From Prochloraceae cyanobacterium (lineage in GTDB: Bacteria; Cyanobacteriota; Cyanobacteriia; Cyanobacteriales; JASJDA01), in the NCBI GenBank assembly GCA_030065755.1, contig JASJDA010000052.1, forward strand, positions 1 to 42,093: a DNA stretch of 42,093 nt. Reading direction: 5' to 3'. The translations under genes were made by a program, and so were the position numbers. The notes beneath the pieces are model-generated. The model was not told where the DNA came from, did not search any database, and was given only the letters and a program-made list of their open reading frames with translations. Shown in pieces: positions 16,160-24,402 of the stretch (its first letter is position 1; each line of letters starts with the position of its first letter).

Positions 16160-17662
16160 ATGGTTGTAAATCAAAGAACACCGATGAAAGATATGGTGAT
16201 AATTTTGCCAGGAATCTTAGGTAGTGTCTTACAAAAAGATGGCAAGGATCTGTGGAATGTTTCTGGTCAAGCGATTTGGCAAATAGTAAAAAGTTTAGGT
16301 AATAGACTACAAGACTTGAAACTAGAAGGAGATGACCCTAATGTAGAAGATTTAGGTGATGGCATTAAAGCGACTAAATTAATTGCTGACACTCACTTAA
16401 TTCCAGGATTGTGGAAAATTGATGGTTATACCAAAACCTCTCAATTAATTACTAAAAATTTTGAGGTCACTGAGGGAGATATCTACAACGATCCAGAAGA
16501 GCAAGCAGCTAATTTCTATCATTTTCCCTACGATTGGCGCAGAGATAATCGTGCTAATGCCAATATCTTAAAACGATTGTTAGATAAGAGATTGTATCAA
16601 TGGAGAAAATCTTCACTAGAAAGAAAAGATGCCAAAGTCATTCTTTTAGCACACAGTATGGGAGGTTTAATTTCTCGCTATTACCTAGAAGTATTAGGGG
16701 GATGGCAAGATTGCCGAGCCTTATTTACTTTTGGTACTCCCTATCGCGGTTCGGTAAATGCGGTTAACTTTTTGGCAAATGGTTATAAGAAGTTGTTTCT
16801 CGATTTAACTGAGGTAATGCGATCGCTCACTTCTGTCTATCAATTGATGCCGATCTATGAAATGCTCAACATTAATGGACAGTTTTATAGAATTGCGGAA
16901 TCTCCAATTGAACTTCCCCATATTGTGAAGACAAAAGCAGAAGCAGCTTTAAATTTCCATCGGGAAATTGAGGAAGGAGTAAAAAGCAATAAAAAAGAGG
17001 AAAAATATCGAGATTTCTTTATTACAGTTCCAATAGTGGGCATTAATCAGACTACTCTTCAATCAGCAAAATTGATTAATGGACAAATTAAAGTTATTGA
17101 GGAACTCAAAAAGGATCGCTCAAATATTCAAGATTTTCCGCCAATTGTCCAAAATAATATCAGTTTAGCTGAGGGTGACGGAACAGTCCCCGAACTTTCG
17201 GCTTATCCTCCTGAATTTACATCCCAACAAATTTTAATCGCTAGTTCGATCGCAGAGAAACACGGTTCTTTGCAAAATCAAAGGCAAATATTAACAGATT
17301 TATTACAACGTCTTCAAAATTCTCAATTTGATTTAAGGGTAGCTAGGGGTAGAGGTCAAAAAGCGATCGATCTTACTCTAGAGGATCTTTATTTTGCTGA
17401 TGAACCAATAATTATTAAGGCCAAAGAAACTGGTATTTCTGCATCTAATAAGCTCAAAGCAGAAATTACTTGCGTTTCCGAAGAGCGAGAAACAATTCAT
17501 CTTGATTTCCAGGGAGAGGAACAAGAATGGGAACTTGAAGTTAAGAATCTGCAACCAGGACTCTATCGCATCAAAGTAGAAGCAGAAAACTCTAGTAATT
17601 CTCCAACTACTCCTGTCAACGATCTATTTGAAGTAGGCAATAAGTCTGATTATCAAATCTAA
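16160..17662 (+). CDS. LCAT-like lipase/acyltransferase (alpha/beta hydrolase)
   Basis: 500 residues resembling the lecithin:cholesterol acyltransferase/PDAT group. The oxyanion-side motif ILPGILGS is at 15-22, the lid region has FPYDWR at 122-127, the nucleophile is in AHSMGG (S166), the acid is in GDGTVP (D340), and the His is in EKHGSL (H368). The triad is complete. Residues 385-490 form a beta-rich extension. Expected activity is acyl-ester cleavage or transfer on phospholipid-like substrates. No signal peptide is seen. AGGAG lies 10 bp upstream of ATG. The caspase gene starts 13 bp after the stop, so the pair is an operon; membrane-damaging lipase plus caspase is a plausible effector pair (inference). 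Confidence 0.87.
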   Translation: MVVNQRTPMKDMVIILPGILGSVLQKDGKDLWNVSGQAIWQIVKSLGNRLQDLKLEGDDPNVEDLGDGIKATKLIADTHLIPGLWKIDGYTKTSQLITKNFEVTEGDIYNDPEEQAANFYHFPYDWRRDNRANANILKRLLDKRLYQWRKSSLERKDAKVILLAHSMGGLISRYYLEVLGGWQDCRALFTFGTPYRGSVNAVNFLANGYKKLFLDLTEVMRSLTSVYQLMPIYEMLNINGQFYRIAESPIELPHIVKTKAEAALNFHREIEEGVKSNKKEEKYRDFFITVPIVGINQTTLQSAKLINGQIKVIEELKKDRSNIQDFPPIVQNNISLAEGDGTVPELSAYPPEFTSQQILIASSIAEKHGSLQNQRQILTDLLQRLQNSQFDLRVARGRGQKAIDLTLEDLYFADEPIIIKAKETGISASNKLKAEITCVSEERETIHLDFQGEEQEWELEVKNLQPGLYRIKVEAENSSNSPTTPVNDLFEVGNKSDYQI

Positions 17663-17675
17663 CAAGGTAATACTC

Positions 17676-19934
17676 ATGAGTCAAGCAAATTCATCTCCCG
17701 ATCTATACGCTTTACTAATTGGAATTAACTGTTACCTTCCCAATTGCCTATCGGATGGTTCTCGTTATGAAGCTCTTGATGGTGCAGTAGGAGATATTGA
17801 AGATGTGGAAAAATTTCTGCTGCGACAACCCCAAAAACCTAAGCAAATTTTCAAACTGACTGCTACCAGTTCCGAAACAGCATCTTTTTCAGACCCTCCC
17901 AAGCCGATAGAGCCAGAAGAACAGTTACCTACTTATGCCAATATAATTAAACATTTTGACGAGATTACAAAAGTAGCTAAAAAAGGGGACTTAGTATATA
18001 TTCACTATTCTGGACATGGAGGTCGCGCTAAGAGTATTTATCCGAAGGAGATTAAATCTAACGGGATTGATGAAGCACTAGTCCCTACTGATATCGGTAC
18101 GGGAGACGGACAGTATCTTCGAGACTTAGAATTAGCTGTACTGCTCAAAAGAATGGTGGATAAGGGGTTATTAGTTACTCTGATTTTAGATAGCTGTCAT
18201 TCTGGCGGTTCTACTAGAGGGGGGAATGCTAAGATTCGCGGTCTGAAGCACGATCTTATCGATGAAACTCCCAGACCAAGAGAAAGTTTAGTCAATCCTT
18301 CTGCTGAAGAATTAGCAGCAGTAGCTCCTGGTTGGGAAAATTTAAAATATGCAACTCGCGCTGGTATTCCTGTTGCTACCATGATTCCTGAAGCCAAAGG
18401 CTATGTATTGCTTGCTGCTTGTCGTCCTTCTGAATATGCCTATGAATATGCTTTTGATGGTTCACAAAGCAATGGCGCATTAACTTACTGGTTGTTAGAT
18501 ACCTTAACACAGCCAAACCCAGGCATTACCTATAAGATGATTCACGATCGCATTAATGGCAAGATTAATACCCAGTTTCTTACCCAAAATCCGATGATTC
18601 TCGGAGAAGGCGAGCGCGTTTTTCTAGGCAAGGAATATAAATCAGTTCCTTTTGCCGTAAATATTATGGAAGTTAAGTTAGACGAAAATGAAAATAAAGT
18701 CAATCAAGTCAAACTTGATGCTGGACAAGCTCATGGATTACGCAAAGGTGCTGAATTGGCCATTTATCCTTCGGGGACATTAGATTTTGCTGATAAAAAA
18801 CAGCGCATAGCTTTAGCTAAGATTATTAAACGCAGTGCAGCCGAATCTTGGGCTGAAATTACTACTTTCATTAAGCCAGAGCCAACTATTGAAGTGGGTT
18901 CGCAAGCTGTCTTAACTTCTATACCAGTTAAGTTACTTAAAAAAGTCCGCTTACTCAAAGATAAAGATACTCCTTTAGGACGCGCTCGCGCTTTACAAGC
19001 TATTTCTATAGCAATTCAAGATAATGGTTGGGTGAAATTAGTTACTAAAGATGACAATAAATCTTCAGCTGCTGATTATCAGGTTGATGTGAAAGCAGTA
19101 AATGAATCAGAAGCGAAAACATATAGGCTGACTGTTGGTGAAGTAATTTATGAGCTCTGCGATCGTACTGGCGCACCGATTATTTTAAGACCTGCTGTAA
19201 AAGTAGGAAATGCAGATGCAGCAGAAAAGATAGTCAAGCGTTTGGTTCATTTGGCTAAATATCAAGCAACTGAAGAACTAGATAATCACGATCTTAATTC
19301 TGAACTAAAAGGCCAAATTGCTGTTGAGATACTAGGAAAACAAGCAGACTATGAACCAGGAGATCCGATTGAACCAGAACCATTTGAAGATTCTGACAAT
19401 CCAACCCTCAATGTTGGCGAGTATCTATTTATCAAAATCCGAAATGATTATTCTGAGGTTCTAAATTTTACTGTTCTAGATTTAGAATCTAATTGGGCAA
19501 TTTCTCAAATTGAGCCTTCTAAAGCAACAAGTCAGTTTACTCCTTTAGATCCTGGAGAAGATAAATTAATTATTTTAAGAATGAGTCTTCCTAAAGAAGA
19601 TCGAGAAGGCTCGGATATTTTTAAAGTATTTGCCACTAAAGATGCAGCTAATTTTCGTTGGCTAGCATTACCGTCTTTGGATAAGCCATTCCTTTCTAAA
19701 GGAGAAAGAGGAATTAGCAGATCTCCTGTTAATCCTTTGGAAAAGTTACTGTTCTCTTTTGCTGACGATCGCAATCCTACTCGTACTGGAAATCCAGTCG
19801 CTTTTCCTAGTAATGATTGGACAACTGCTTCGATAAAAATTAAGGTAAAAAACCCTGGTGCTGATTCCTATGTAGTGGGTAGTGATTCCCCAGAAACCCA
19901 CTTTCCGCACGTCAATTTGTCATATGTCTTGTAG
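17676..19934 (+). CDS. Caspase-family (C14, orthocaspase) peptidase with DUF4384-like C-terminus
   Basis: 752 residues. The p20-like domain covers about 1-320, with YALLIGINCY at 11-20, the catalytic His in HYSGHG (H114) and the catalytic Cys in DSCHSGG (C174). Orthocaspases cleave after basic residues and are frequent in cyanobacteria. Beyond the peptidase are beta-rich segments; residues 590-690 (GEYLFIKIRNDYSEVLNFTV, then IEPSKATSQF) look like DUF4384, often fused to such peptidases. It follows the lipase by 13 bp with a weak AAGGT Shine-Dalgarno. It is the second caspase-fold enzyme of the window after the CHAT protein at 8579-10318. Confidence 0.92.
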   Translation: MSQANSSPDLYALLIGINCYLPNCLSDGSRYEALDGAVGDIEDVEKFLLRQPQKPKQIFKLTATSSETASFSDPPKPIEPEEQLPTYANIIKHFDEITKVAKKGDLVYIHYSGHGGRAKSIYPKEIKSNGIDEALVPTDIGTGDGQYLRDLELAVLLKRMVDKGLLVTLILDSCHSGGSTRGGNAKIRGLKHDLIDETPRPRESLVNPSAEELAAVAPGWENLKYATRAGIPVATMIPEAKGYVLLAACRPSEYAYEYAFDGSQSNGALTYWLLDTLTQPNPGITYKMIHDRINGKINTQFLTQNPMILGEGERVFLGKEYKSVPFAVNIMEVKLDENENKVNQVKLDAGQAHGLRKGAELAIYPSGTLDFADKKQRIALAKIIKRSAAESWAEITTFIKPEPTIEVGSQAVLTSIPVKLLKKVRLLKDKDTPLGRARALQAISIAIQDNGWVKLVTKDDNKSSAADYQVDVKAVNESEAKTYRLTVGEVIYELCDRTGAPIILRPAVKVGNADAAEKIVKRLVHLAKYQATEELDNHDLNSELKGQIAVEILGKQADYEPGDPIEPEPFEDSDNPTLNVGEYLFIKIRNDYSEVLNFTVLDLESNWAISQIEPSKATSQFTPLDPGEDKLIILRMSLPKEDREGSDIFKVFATKDAANFRWLALPSLDKPFLSKGERGISRSPVNPLEKLLFSFADDRNPTRTGNPVAFPSNDWTTASIKIKVKNPGADSYVVGSDSPETHFPHVNLSYVL

Positions 19935-20390
19935 TATATAAATCGGCTCTTTTGGCGCACCGCTACGCGGATCCCTTTGGGATCGCCATCGAACCGATTT
20001 CTTCTCCTTTTTATCGAATTTTGCTACATTGTTTCGGGGCTAAAATTCAGATAGGGCAAGCTTTTCAAGCTTGCGCAGCAATCCCTAACTATAACGTCGG
20101 ACGATTTCTGACTACTCGAAACAGCTTTTTGCTAAGTTTGTATCTCTTCACTCTTATAGACGGAGGGCTTTGCGAAAAGACGCAAATTTAACTCATATGA
20201 AATCCGAGTAATTACATTTTGTACATTTAAATTCAGCTTGAGTTTTTGAGACTCGTGGGTCTCTTTGCGCCAAGAAGATGAACTTCGATCGATCTCATTT
20301 TGTCAAGTTAGGGGCATGAATAATTTTTGCAACACAATCCTATTCAAATTCTTAATTGCTTAAGAACAGAGGCTGAGTGTACCTATCATG
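19935..20390. other. Intergenic stretch with short cyanobacterial repeats
   Basis: No supported gene. It includes GCGCACCGCTACGCGGATCC followed by CCTTTGGGATCGC (about 19955-19986), a repeat style common in cyanobacterial intergenic DNA, and AAGCTTTTCAAGCTTGC near 20060. A chance open frame of 79 codons at 19952 is made of this repeat and is not credited. Confidence 0.45.
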
Positions 20391-20421
20391 AATAATCCTA
20401 GTGTGTCACACTAGGATTATT
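20391..20421. terminator. Perfect 15-bp palindrome, terminator-like
   Basis: AATAATCCTAGTGTG, a single T, then CACACTAGGATTATT are exact complements. TCTTTCTT follows, so on the plus strand it resembles a rho-independent terminator. It lies only 25 bp before the exchanger start, so it may instead be an attenuator or operator for that gene. Confidence 0.5.
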
Positions 20422-20445
20422 CTTTCTTGGGGAAATCTTGAGTTA

Positions 20446-21408
20446 ATGCCGGAATTAAGTTTATTTGCTTTGATTTTTCTGGTCAGCTTATTTATTTTAA
20501 TCAAAGCAGCAAAGTACTTTACCCTTTCTGCCCAAAAAATTGGTTTATTTTTCGGGATAACACCTTTCATTATTGGCGTGACTATTGTCTCAATTGGCAC
20601 CTCACTTCCAGAATTAATATCCTCAATTATAGCCACCTTAAAAGATTCCTCAGAAATTGTTATTGGAAATGTTATCGGTTCCAATATTGCTAATATTTGT
20701 CTAATTCTCGGCCTGGCAGCAATAATAAGTCCCAGAGCTTTGTTCATAGAATACGATTTACTTGATGTGGATTTGCCTTTATTTACTGGGGCAGCATTTT
20801 TCCTCGCTTTAACAGTTGCAAATCAACAATTTTCATCTGGGGAAGCCGTCCTTTGTGTTCTCGGATTTTTCGTTTATTTGCTTTATGCTATCAATAGTGG
20901 CGATCGAGCTCCTCAAGAAAATAGGGACGAAAAAGTGAAAACTACTCAACCAAGTAAAAGGTCTATATATAAGGAATTTATTATTTTATTTATTAGTGCG
21001 ATTTTGATATTTATAGCTGCTAATTATACTATTGATTCCGTTATTAAAATGGCAAAATTCTTAAATGTTGGTACAGAAATAATTGCCGTTAGTGCTGTAG
21101 CAATTGGAACCTCATTACCAGAATTAATAGTTACTATTAAAGCCACCCAACAAGGCGATCCAGAAATGGCTATAGGAAATATTTTGGGTTCAAATATTTT
21201 CAATTCTTTCGCGGTTATGGGTATAGCTGGATTAGTCAAAGAGTTAGTAATTCCAGCTTCGGTTTTAAGGGAAGGAATTCCCGTTATGTTAGCTGTAACA
21301 ATTCTCTTTTTTTTTACTACCCAGGATAAAAAAGTTACTAAATGGGAAGGCTGGTTTTTTATTATTATTTATCTCTGGTTTATGGGTAAAACTTTGAGCT
21401 TTTTTTAA
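20446..21408 (+). CDS. Calcium/sodium antiporter family (CaCA, YrbG-like)
   Basis: About 320 residues from the chosen ATG (MPELSLFALIF). Two inverted alpha-repeats each carry the family signature: VSIGTSLPELISSI with VIGNVIGSNIAN in the first half, and VAIGTSLPELIVTI with AIGNILGSNIFN in the second. The two Glu of GTSLPE coordinate the cation. Ten or so membrane helices are separated by a charged cytosolic loop (about residues 160-180). It exchanges Ca2+ for Na+ or H+ across the plasma membrane. The frame opens upstream at GTG 20401, but that lies inside the palindrome; ATG 20446 has GGGGAAA about 10 bp ahead and begins the first helix. Confidence 0.9.
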   Translation: MPELSLFALIFLVSLFILIKAAKYFTLSAQKIGLFFGITPFIIGVTIVSIGTSLPELISSIIATLKDSSEIVIGNVIGSNIANICLILGLAAIISPRALFIEYDLLDVDLPLFTGAAFFLALTVANQQFSSGEAVLCVLGFFVYLLYAINSGDRAPQENRDEKVKTTQPSKRSIYKEFIILFISAILIFIAANYTIDSVIKMAKFLNVGTEIIAVSAVAIGTSLPELIVTIKATQQGDPEMAIGNILGSNIFNSFAVMGIAGLVKELVIPASVLREGIPVMLAVTILFFFTTQDKKVTKWEGWFFIIIYLWFMGKTLSFF

Positions 21409-21441
21409 CAGTTATCAGTTATCAGTTATCAGTTATCAGTT
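21409..21441. repeat. Tandem 7-bp repeat (CAGTTAT)n
   Basis: Four to five direct copies of CAGTTAT between the convergent exchanger and nadE genes. The complementary version (ATAACTG)n occurs at 30605-30635. Confidence 0.7.
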
Positions 21442-21517
21442 GTGAGTGGGATCAAAAGCCCCCTATTTCGGAGGGGATAATCCAAAATCCAAAATCTAAA
21501 ATCGAGTTGACTTCATG

Positions 21518-23188
21518 TTAGTTTAGTCTCAACCAGCGACTGGCAATAGGCATCCGCCAACCAGTCCCAAAAGCTCGATCGGTTATTTTTAAGCCAGGTG
21601 GGGCTTGTCGGCGTTTGAACTCCGATCGCGCTACTAATTTCATCACTTTTTTGACTACTTTTGGATCTGCACCTGCGGCAATTATTTCTTCTGGCGATCG
21701 ATGTTGGTGAATAATGCGATCGAGTATGTCGTCTAATATATCGTAACTGGGTAAAGAATCTTGGTCTGTTTGACCTGGTTTTAATTCTGCTGAAGGAGGT
21801 TTACTAATTACGTTAGCAGGAATAATTTCTCGATCGCGATTCAACCAGCGACAAAGGGAATATACTCTAGTTTTGGGTACGTCTGCGATTACTGCTAATC
21901 CTCCATTCATATCCCCGTAGAGAGTACAGTATCCTACTGCCATTTCTGATTTATTCCCAGTGGAGAGGAGGAGATAACCGAATTTATTAGCGATCGCCAT
22001 TAACAAGTTACCCCGAATGCGAGATTGTATATTCTCTTCAGCAACTCCAAACTCCGTCCCCGCAAACAAGGGTTCTAATAATTTGTCGTATGCTGTCATT
22101 GTGTCCCCGATGGGAAGCTTTTGAGTTTTTATCCCCAAGTTATTTACTAATGCTTCCGCATCCGTAATAGAATGTTCGGAACTATAGGGAGAAGGCATCA
22201 TAAGACCGAATACATTTTCTTTTCCCATCGCTTCTGCTGCGATCGCAGCTACTAAAGAGGAATCTATCCCCCCACTCAAACCCAAAACTACTTTAGAAAA
22301 ACCGCATTTTCTAGCATAATCTTTTACTCCCAAGACCAAAGCAGAGTATATTTCTCCTTCTTCTGTTTCTGCTAGAGGGACTGTAGAGGCTGGTAATAAA
22401 TCCTGTTTGTCTCGATCGTATTCAACTATAACCAGATCCGAGTCAAAAGCTTTAGCGCGACAAACTACTTCCCCAGCGCGATCGAATGCAAAACTACTCC
22501 CGTCAAAAATCAGATCGTCATTTCCTCCCACCTGGTTAGCGTAGAGAATGGGTACGCGATCGCTAGTCGCACTGTGTTTTAACATCGCTTCCCGCAGTTT
22601 TTGTTTGCCAACACTATATGGTGATGCTGATAAATTAACGACTAAATCTACATCAGAATTAACTAAATCTTCGATCGGATCGATTTCATAGTTTCGTTTT
22701 CCCCAAAATTCCTCGTCATTCCACAAGTCTTCGCAAACAGTTACGCCGATTTTAAGTGAATCTAGAGAGAAAGCGTTGCTTTGATATCCTGGTTCAAAGT
22801 AACGATCTTCATCGAAAACGTCGTAGGTTGGTAAAAGGCGTTTGTGAAAGATCTGCTGGACTTTCCCTCCATCTAGTAAAGCAATGCTGTTAAACAGTGG
22901 TTTTTGTCCCTTAGAAGCTGCATCGGGGTTATTTTCCACTGTCCCTACCAAAACTGCTATGTTTGGCGGTAATTGTTGCGCGAGATTAGATAATTCTTCT
23001 GCCACAGACTTGACAAAACTAGGAATTAGTAGTAAGTCTCGCGGCGGATATCCACACAGAGATAATTCGGGAGTCAGCAGCAGTCTAGTATCATTTTGGC
23101 TAGCTTGTTTAGCCGCATCTAAAATTTGTTTGGCGTTAGCAGAAAGGTCGCCAATAGTGGGGTTTAGTTGTGCGATCGCTATTTTCAT
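21518..23188 (-). CDS. nadE: Glutamine-hydrolysing NAD+ synthetase
   Basis: Catalyses the last step of NAD synthesis, amidating nicotinate adenine dinucleotide with ATP and glutamine-derived ammonia. The 556-residue protein has an N-terminal nitrilase-type glutaminase with triad E41 (LTPELSLCGYPP), K116 (FHKRLLPTYDVFDE) and C152 (GVTVCEDLW). The C-terminal synthetase domain has the PP-loop LSGGIDSS at 304-311, and later STGNKSEMAVGYCTLYGD. Length and order match the two-domain bacterial enzyme. The start ATG 23188 begins MKIAIAQLNPTIGD, the normal N-terminus. Cytosolic; monocistronic in appearance. Confidence 0.96.
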   Translation of the reverse strand: MKIAIAQLNPTIGDLSANAKQILDAAKQASQNDTRLLLTPELSLCGYPPRDLLLIPSFVKSVAEELSNLAQQLPPNIAVLVGTVENNPDAASKGQKPLFNSIALLDGGKVQQIFHKRLLPTYDVFDEDRYFEPGYQSNAFSLDSLKIGVTVCEDLWNDEEFWGKRNYEIDPIEDLVNSDVDLVVNLSASPYSVGKQKLREAMLKHSATSDRVPILYANQVGGNDDLIFDGSSFAFDRAGEVVCRAKAFDSDLVIVEYDRDKQDLLPASTVPLAETEEGEIYSALVLGVKDYARKCGFSKVVLGLSGGIDSSLVAAIAAEAMGKENVFGLMMPSPYSSEHSITDAEALVNNLGIKTQKLPIGDTMTAYDKLLEPLFAGTEFGVAEENIQSRIRGNLLMAIANKFGYLLLSTGNKSEMAVGYCTLYGDMNGGLAVIADVPKTRVYSLCRWLNRDREIIPANVISKPPSAELKPGQTDQDSLPSYDILDDILDRIIHQHRSPEEIIAAGADPKVVKKVMKLVARSEFKRRQAPPGLKITDRAFGTGWRMPIASRWLRLN

Positions 23189-23212
23189 GTTGATGTTAAA
23201 TTTTGATATAAA

Positions 23213-23422
23213 TTAAATTTCGAGGGTGAATTTATGTGCAAGACTTTTTTTAGTATAAATTCTGAAATTTTTCTCACCCTTCGATTCTATACCTTCATCT
23301 GAAAAAAGTTTTTTTAACCGTTCCATTTCTGTTTTTGTTCCACTAAGAAGATTAGGAATATTGTTTGAAATATTTGAGACTTCTTTAAGTGATATATTGA
23401 GAGATTGACGTATTGATATAAT
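23213..23422 (-). pseudogene. Unidentified C-terminal gene remnant
   Basis: A frame of 69 codons, open between two stops upstream of nadE, encodes a Lys/Ser/Asn-rich helical sequence (SLNISLKEVSNISNNIP, then TEMERLKKLFSDEGI) ending KFTLEI. The only ATG gives 38 residues. It looks like the tail of a lost protein; I do not recognise the family. Confidence 0.35.
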
Positions 23423-23536
23423 CTATAATAGGAGAATTGGTATCAATTGCGCGAACTATTTATTAAAGAATGTAAAAAAACTAAATATTCATCAACTATA
23501 ACTTAATTTATTACAGCAACAACGGGCAGGAGAAAG

Positions 23537-23558
23537 CCCACGTCCTTTAAGGCGTGGG
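23537..23558. repeat. IS-type hairpin
   Basis: CCCACG and CGTGGG arms around TCCTTTAAGG, followed by ATGAATCC. This resembles stem-loops found at the ends of IS200/IS605 or IscB elements and lies about 200 bp before the tnpB fragment. Confidence 0.4.
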
Positions 23559-23589
23559 ATGAATCCGACGAACCACTTTTATCGCTTCG

Positions 23590-23673
23590 CTCGAAGTCAG
23601 AAGTGTGAAGTCTAAAGTCAAAAGTTAAAAATATTTAACTTCATCCTTCTGACTTCTGACTTCTGACTTTTTG
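23590..23673. repeat. Imperfect inverted repeat of AGTCAGAAG units
   Basis: Copies of GAAGTCAGAAG and AAGTCTAAAGTCAAAAG are mirrored about 40 bp later by three TTCTGAC units. This is a simple cyanobacterial intergenic repeat able to fold into a hairpin. Confidence 0.45.
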
Positions 23674-23745
23674 AAGTGCCGTCAGTTTTGGCCTTGAGCT
23701 TCGATGTATTTAATGATAGTCTCCCTCGAAACATTGCCATTCGGT

Positions 23746-23952
23746 TTATTTTTTTCTGGAAAAGAAATTAAACATCGTCGTCGCCATTTTCAGAAGAGAA
23801 GGCAACAGCTACAAAAGGCTAAAAAGTACCGAGCAATTAAAAAGCTAGAGCAAAAAGAGAAACGATGGATGAGAGCAATTAACCATAATGTTTCTCGTCG
23901 CATTGTCGATTTTGCTGATTGGTTAAATGCCGACTTGGTATTGGAAAACTTG
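23746..23952 (+). pseudogene. tnpB fragment (IS200/IS605 OrfB)
   Basis: About 69 codons of the TnpB helical region: FSGKEIKHRRRHFQKRR, then KLEQKEKRWMRAINHNVSRR and DWLNADLVLENL, which leads into the RuvC-II region of the family. The frame then runs straight into antisense iscB sequence. The N-terminal part, the catalytic residues further on, and the zinc finger are all missing, so it is non-functional. Confidence 0.8.
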
Positions 23953-24123
23953 AGTAGGTTGGACTTTGCTATCAGATGGCTCGTGCAAAAGTTGAACGTA
24001 AAATTGTCCTAGAGCGTTGAACTTTTCGAGAGCTTTGCCGCACTTTATCCACCGTCTTGCTCGACTGGCTTTGGTCGGCATTAACGGGTTTCCTTCTGGT
24101 GATAAAACAGATACTCTTAACAT
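23950..24123 (-). pseudogene. iscB fragment (PLMP/RRXRR N-terminal domain)
   Basis: The minus strand starts at ATG 24123 and encodes MLRVSVLSPEGNPLMPTKAS, then RARRWIKCGKALEKFNALGQ and FYVQLLHEPS. This is the N-terminal PLMP (RRXRR) domain of IscB-type RNA-guided nucleases. After about 58 codons it breaks at the tnpB fragment, before any RuvC or HNH motif. A reasonable Shine-Dalgarno (TTGAGGA) still precedes the ATG. Confidence 0.75.
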
Positions 24124-24320
24124 GGAGATAATCCTCAAGAGTTAAAGTTTAGTGGTCTCTTTGCCCACCGAATCCAAGATGTCTTGCCATTACGCCCTTC
24201 TTCCCAAAAAGACTTAAAAATAATCCAAACTAGAGAAGTATTTGGAAGTTTGTCCCAGGATTCGACTCAAAGGGCTATTCAACACTTGCGTTACAAACTT
24301 TGGGCTTTGCAATCCCCAAC
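24124..24320 (+). pseudogene. Unidentified coding remnant
   Basis: A plus-strand frame reads protein-like sequence (SGLFAHRIQDVLPLRP, SSQKDLKIIQTREVFGSLS, STQRAIQHLRYKLWALQSP) without a start codon. It looks like the C-terminal part of a helical protein. I do not recognise it, and it sits between the iscB fragment and an IS605-type right end. Confidence 0.35.
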
Positions 24321-24368
24321 TATAGTGTTACTTAGTTGGGGTAGTTGAAATAACTATTGTTTCGAGGC

Positions 24369-24402
24369 ACGAAGCCTCGTCACTTTAGTGCGGGGTGCTG
24401 AC
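24369..24402 (+). mobile_element. IS200/IS605-type right end, copy RE4
   Basis: GAAGCCTCGTCAC, a TTTA loop and GTGCGGGG form the familiar end hairpin, followed by TGCTGAC. The 3' end of the cytochrome c peroxidase gene lies within it. Confidence 0.5.

Noticed and set aside
20401-20445. GTG start for the cation exchanger
   Set aside because: It lies inside the palindrome and adds 15 residues without membrane or family similarity; ATG 20446 has a Shine-Dalgarno.
23704-24012. A single 102-residue protein
   Set aside because: The frame is a chimera: tnpB sequence up to about 23952, then antisense of iscB.
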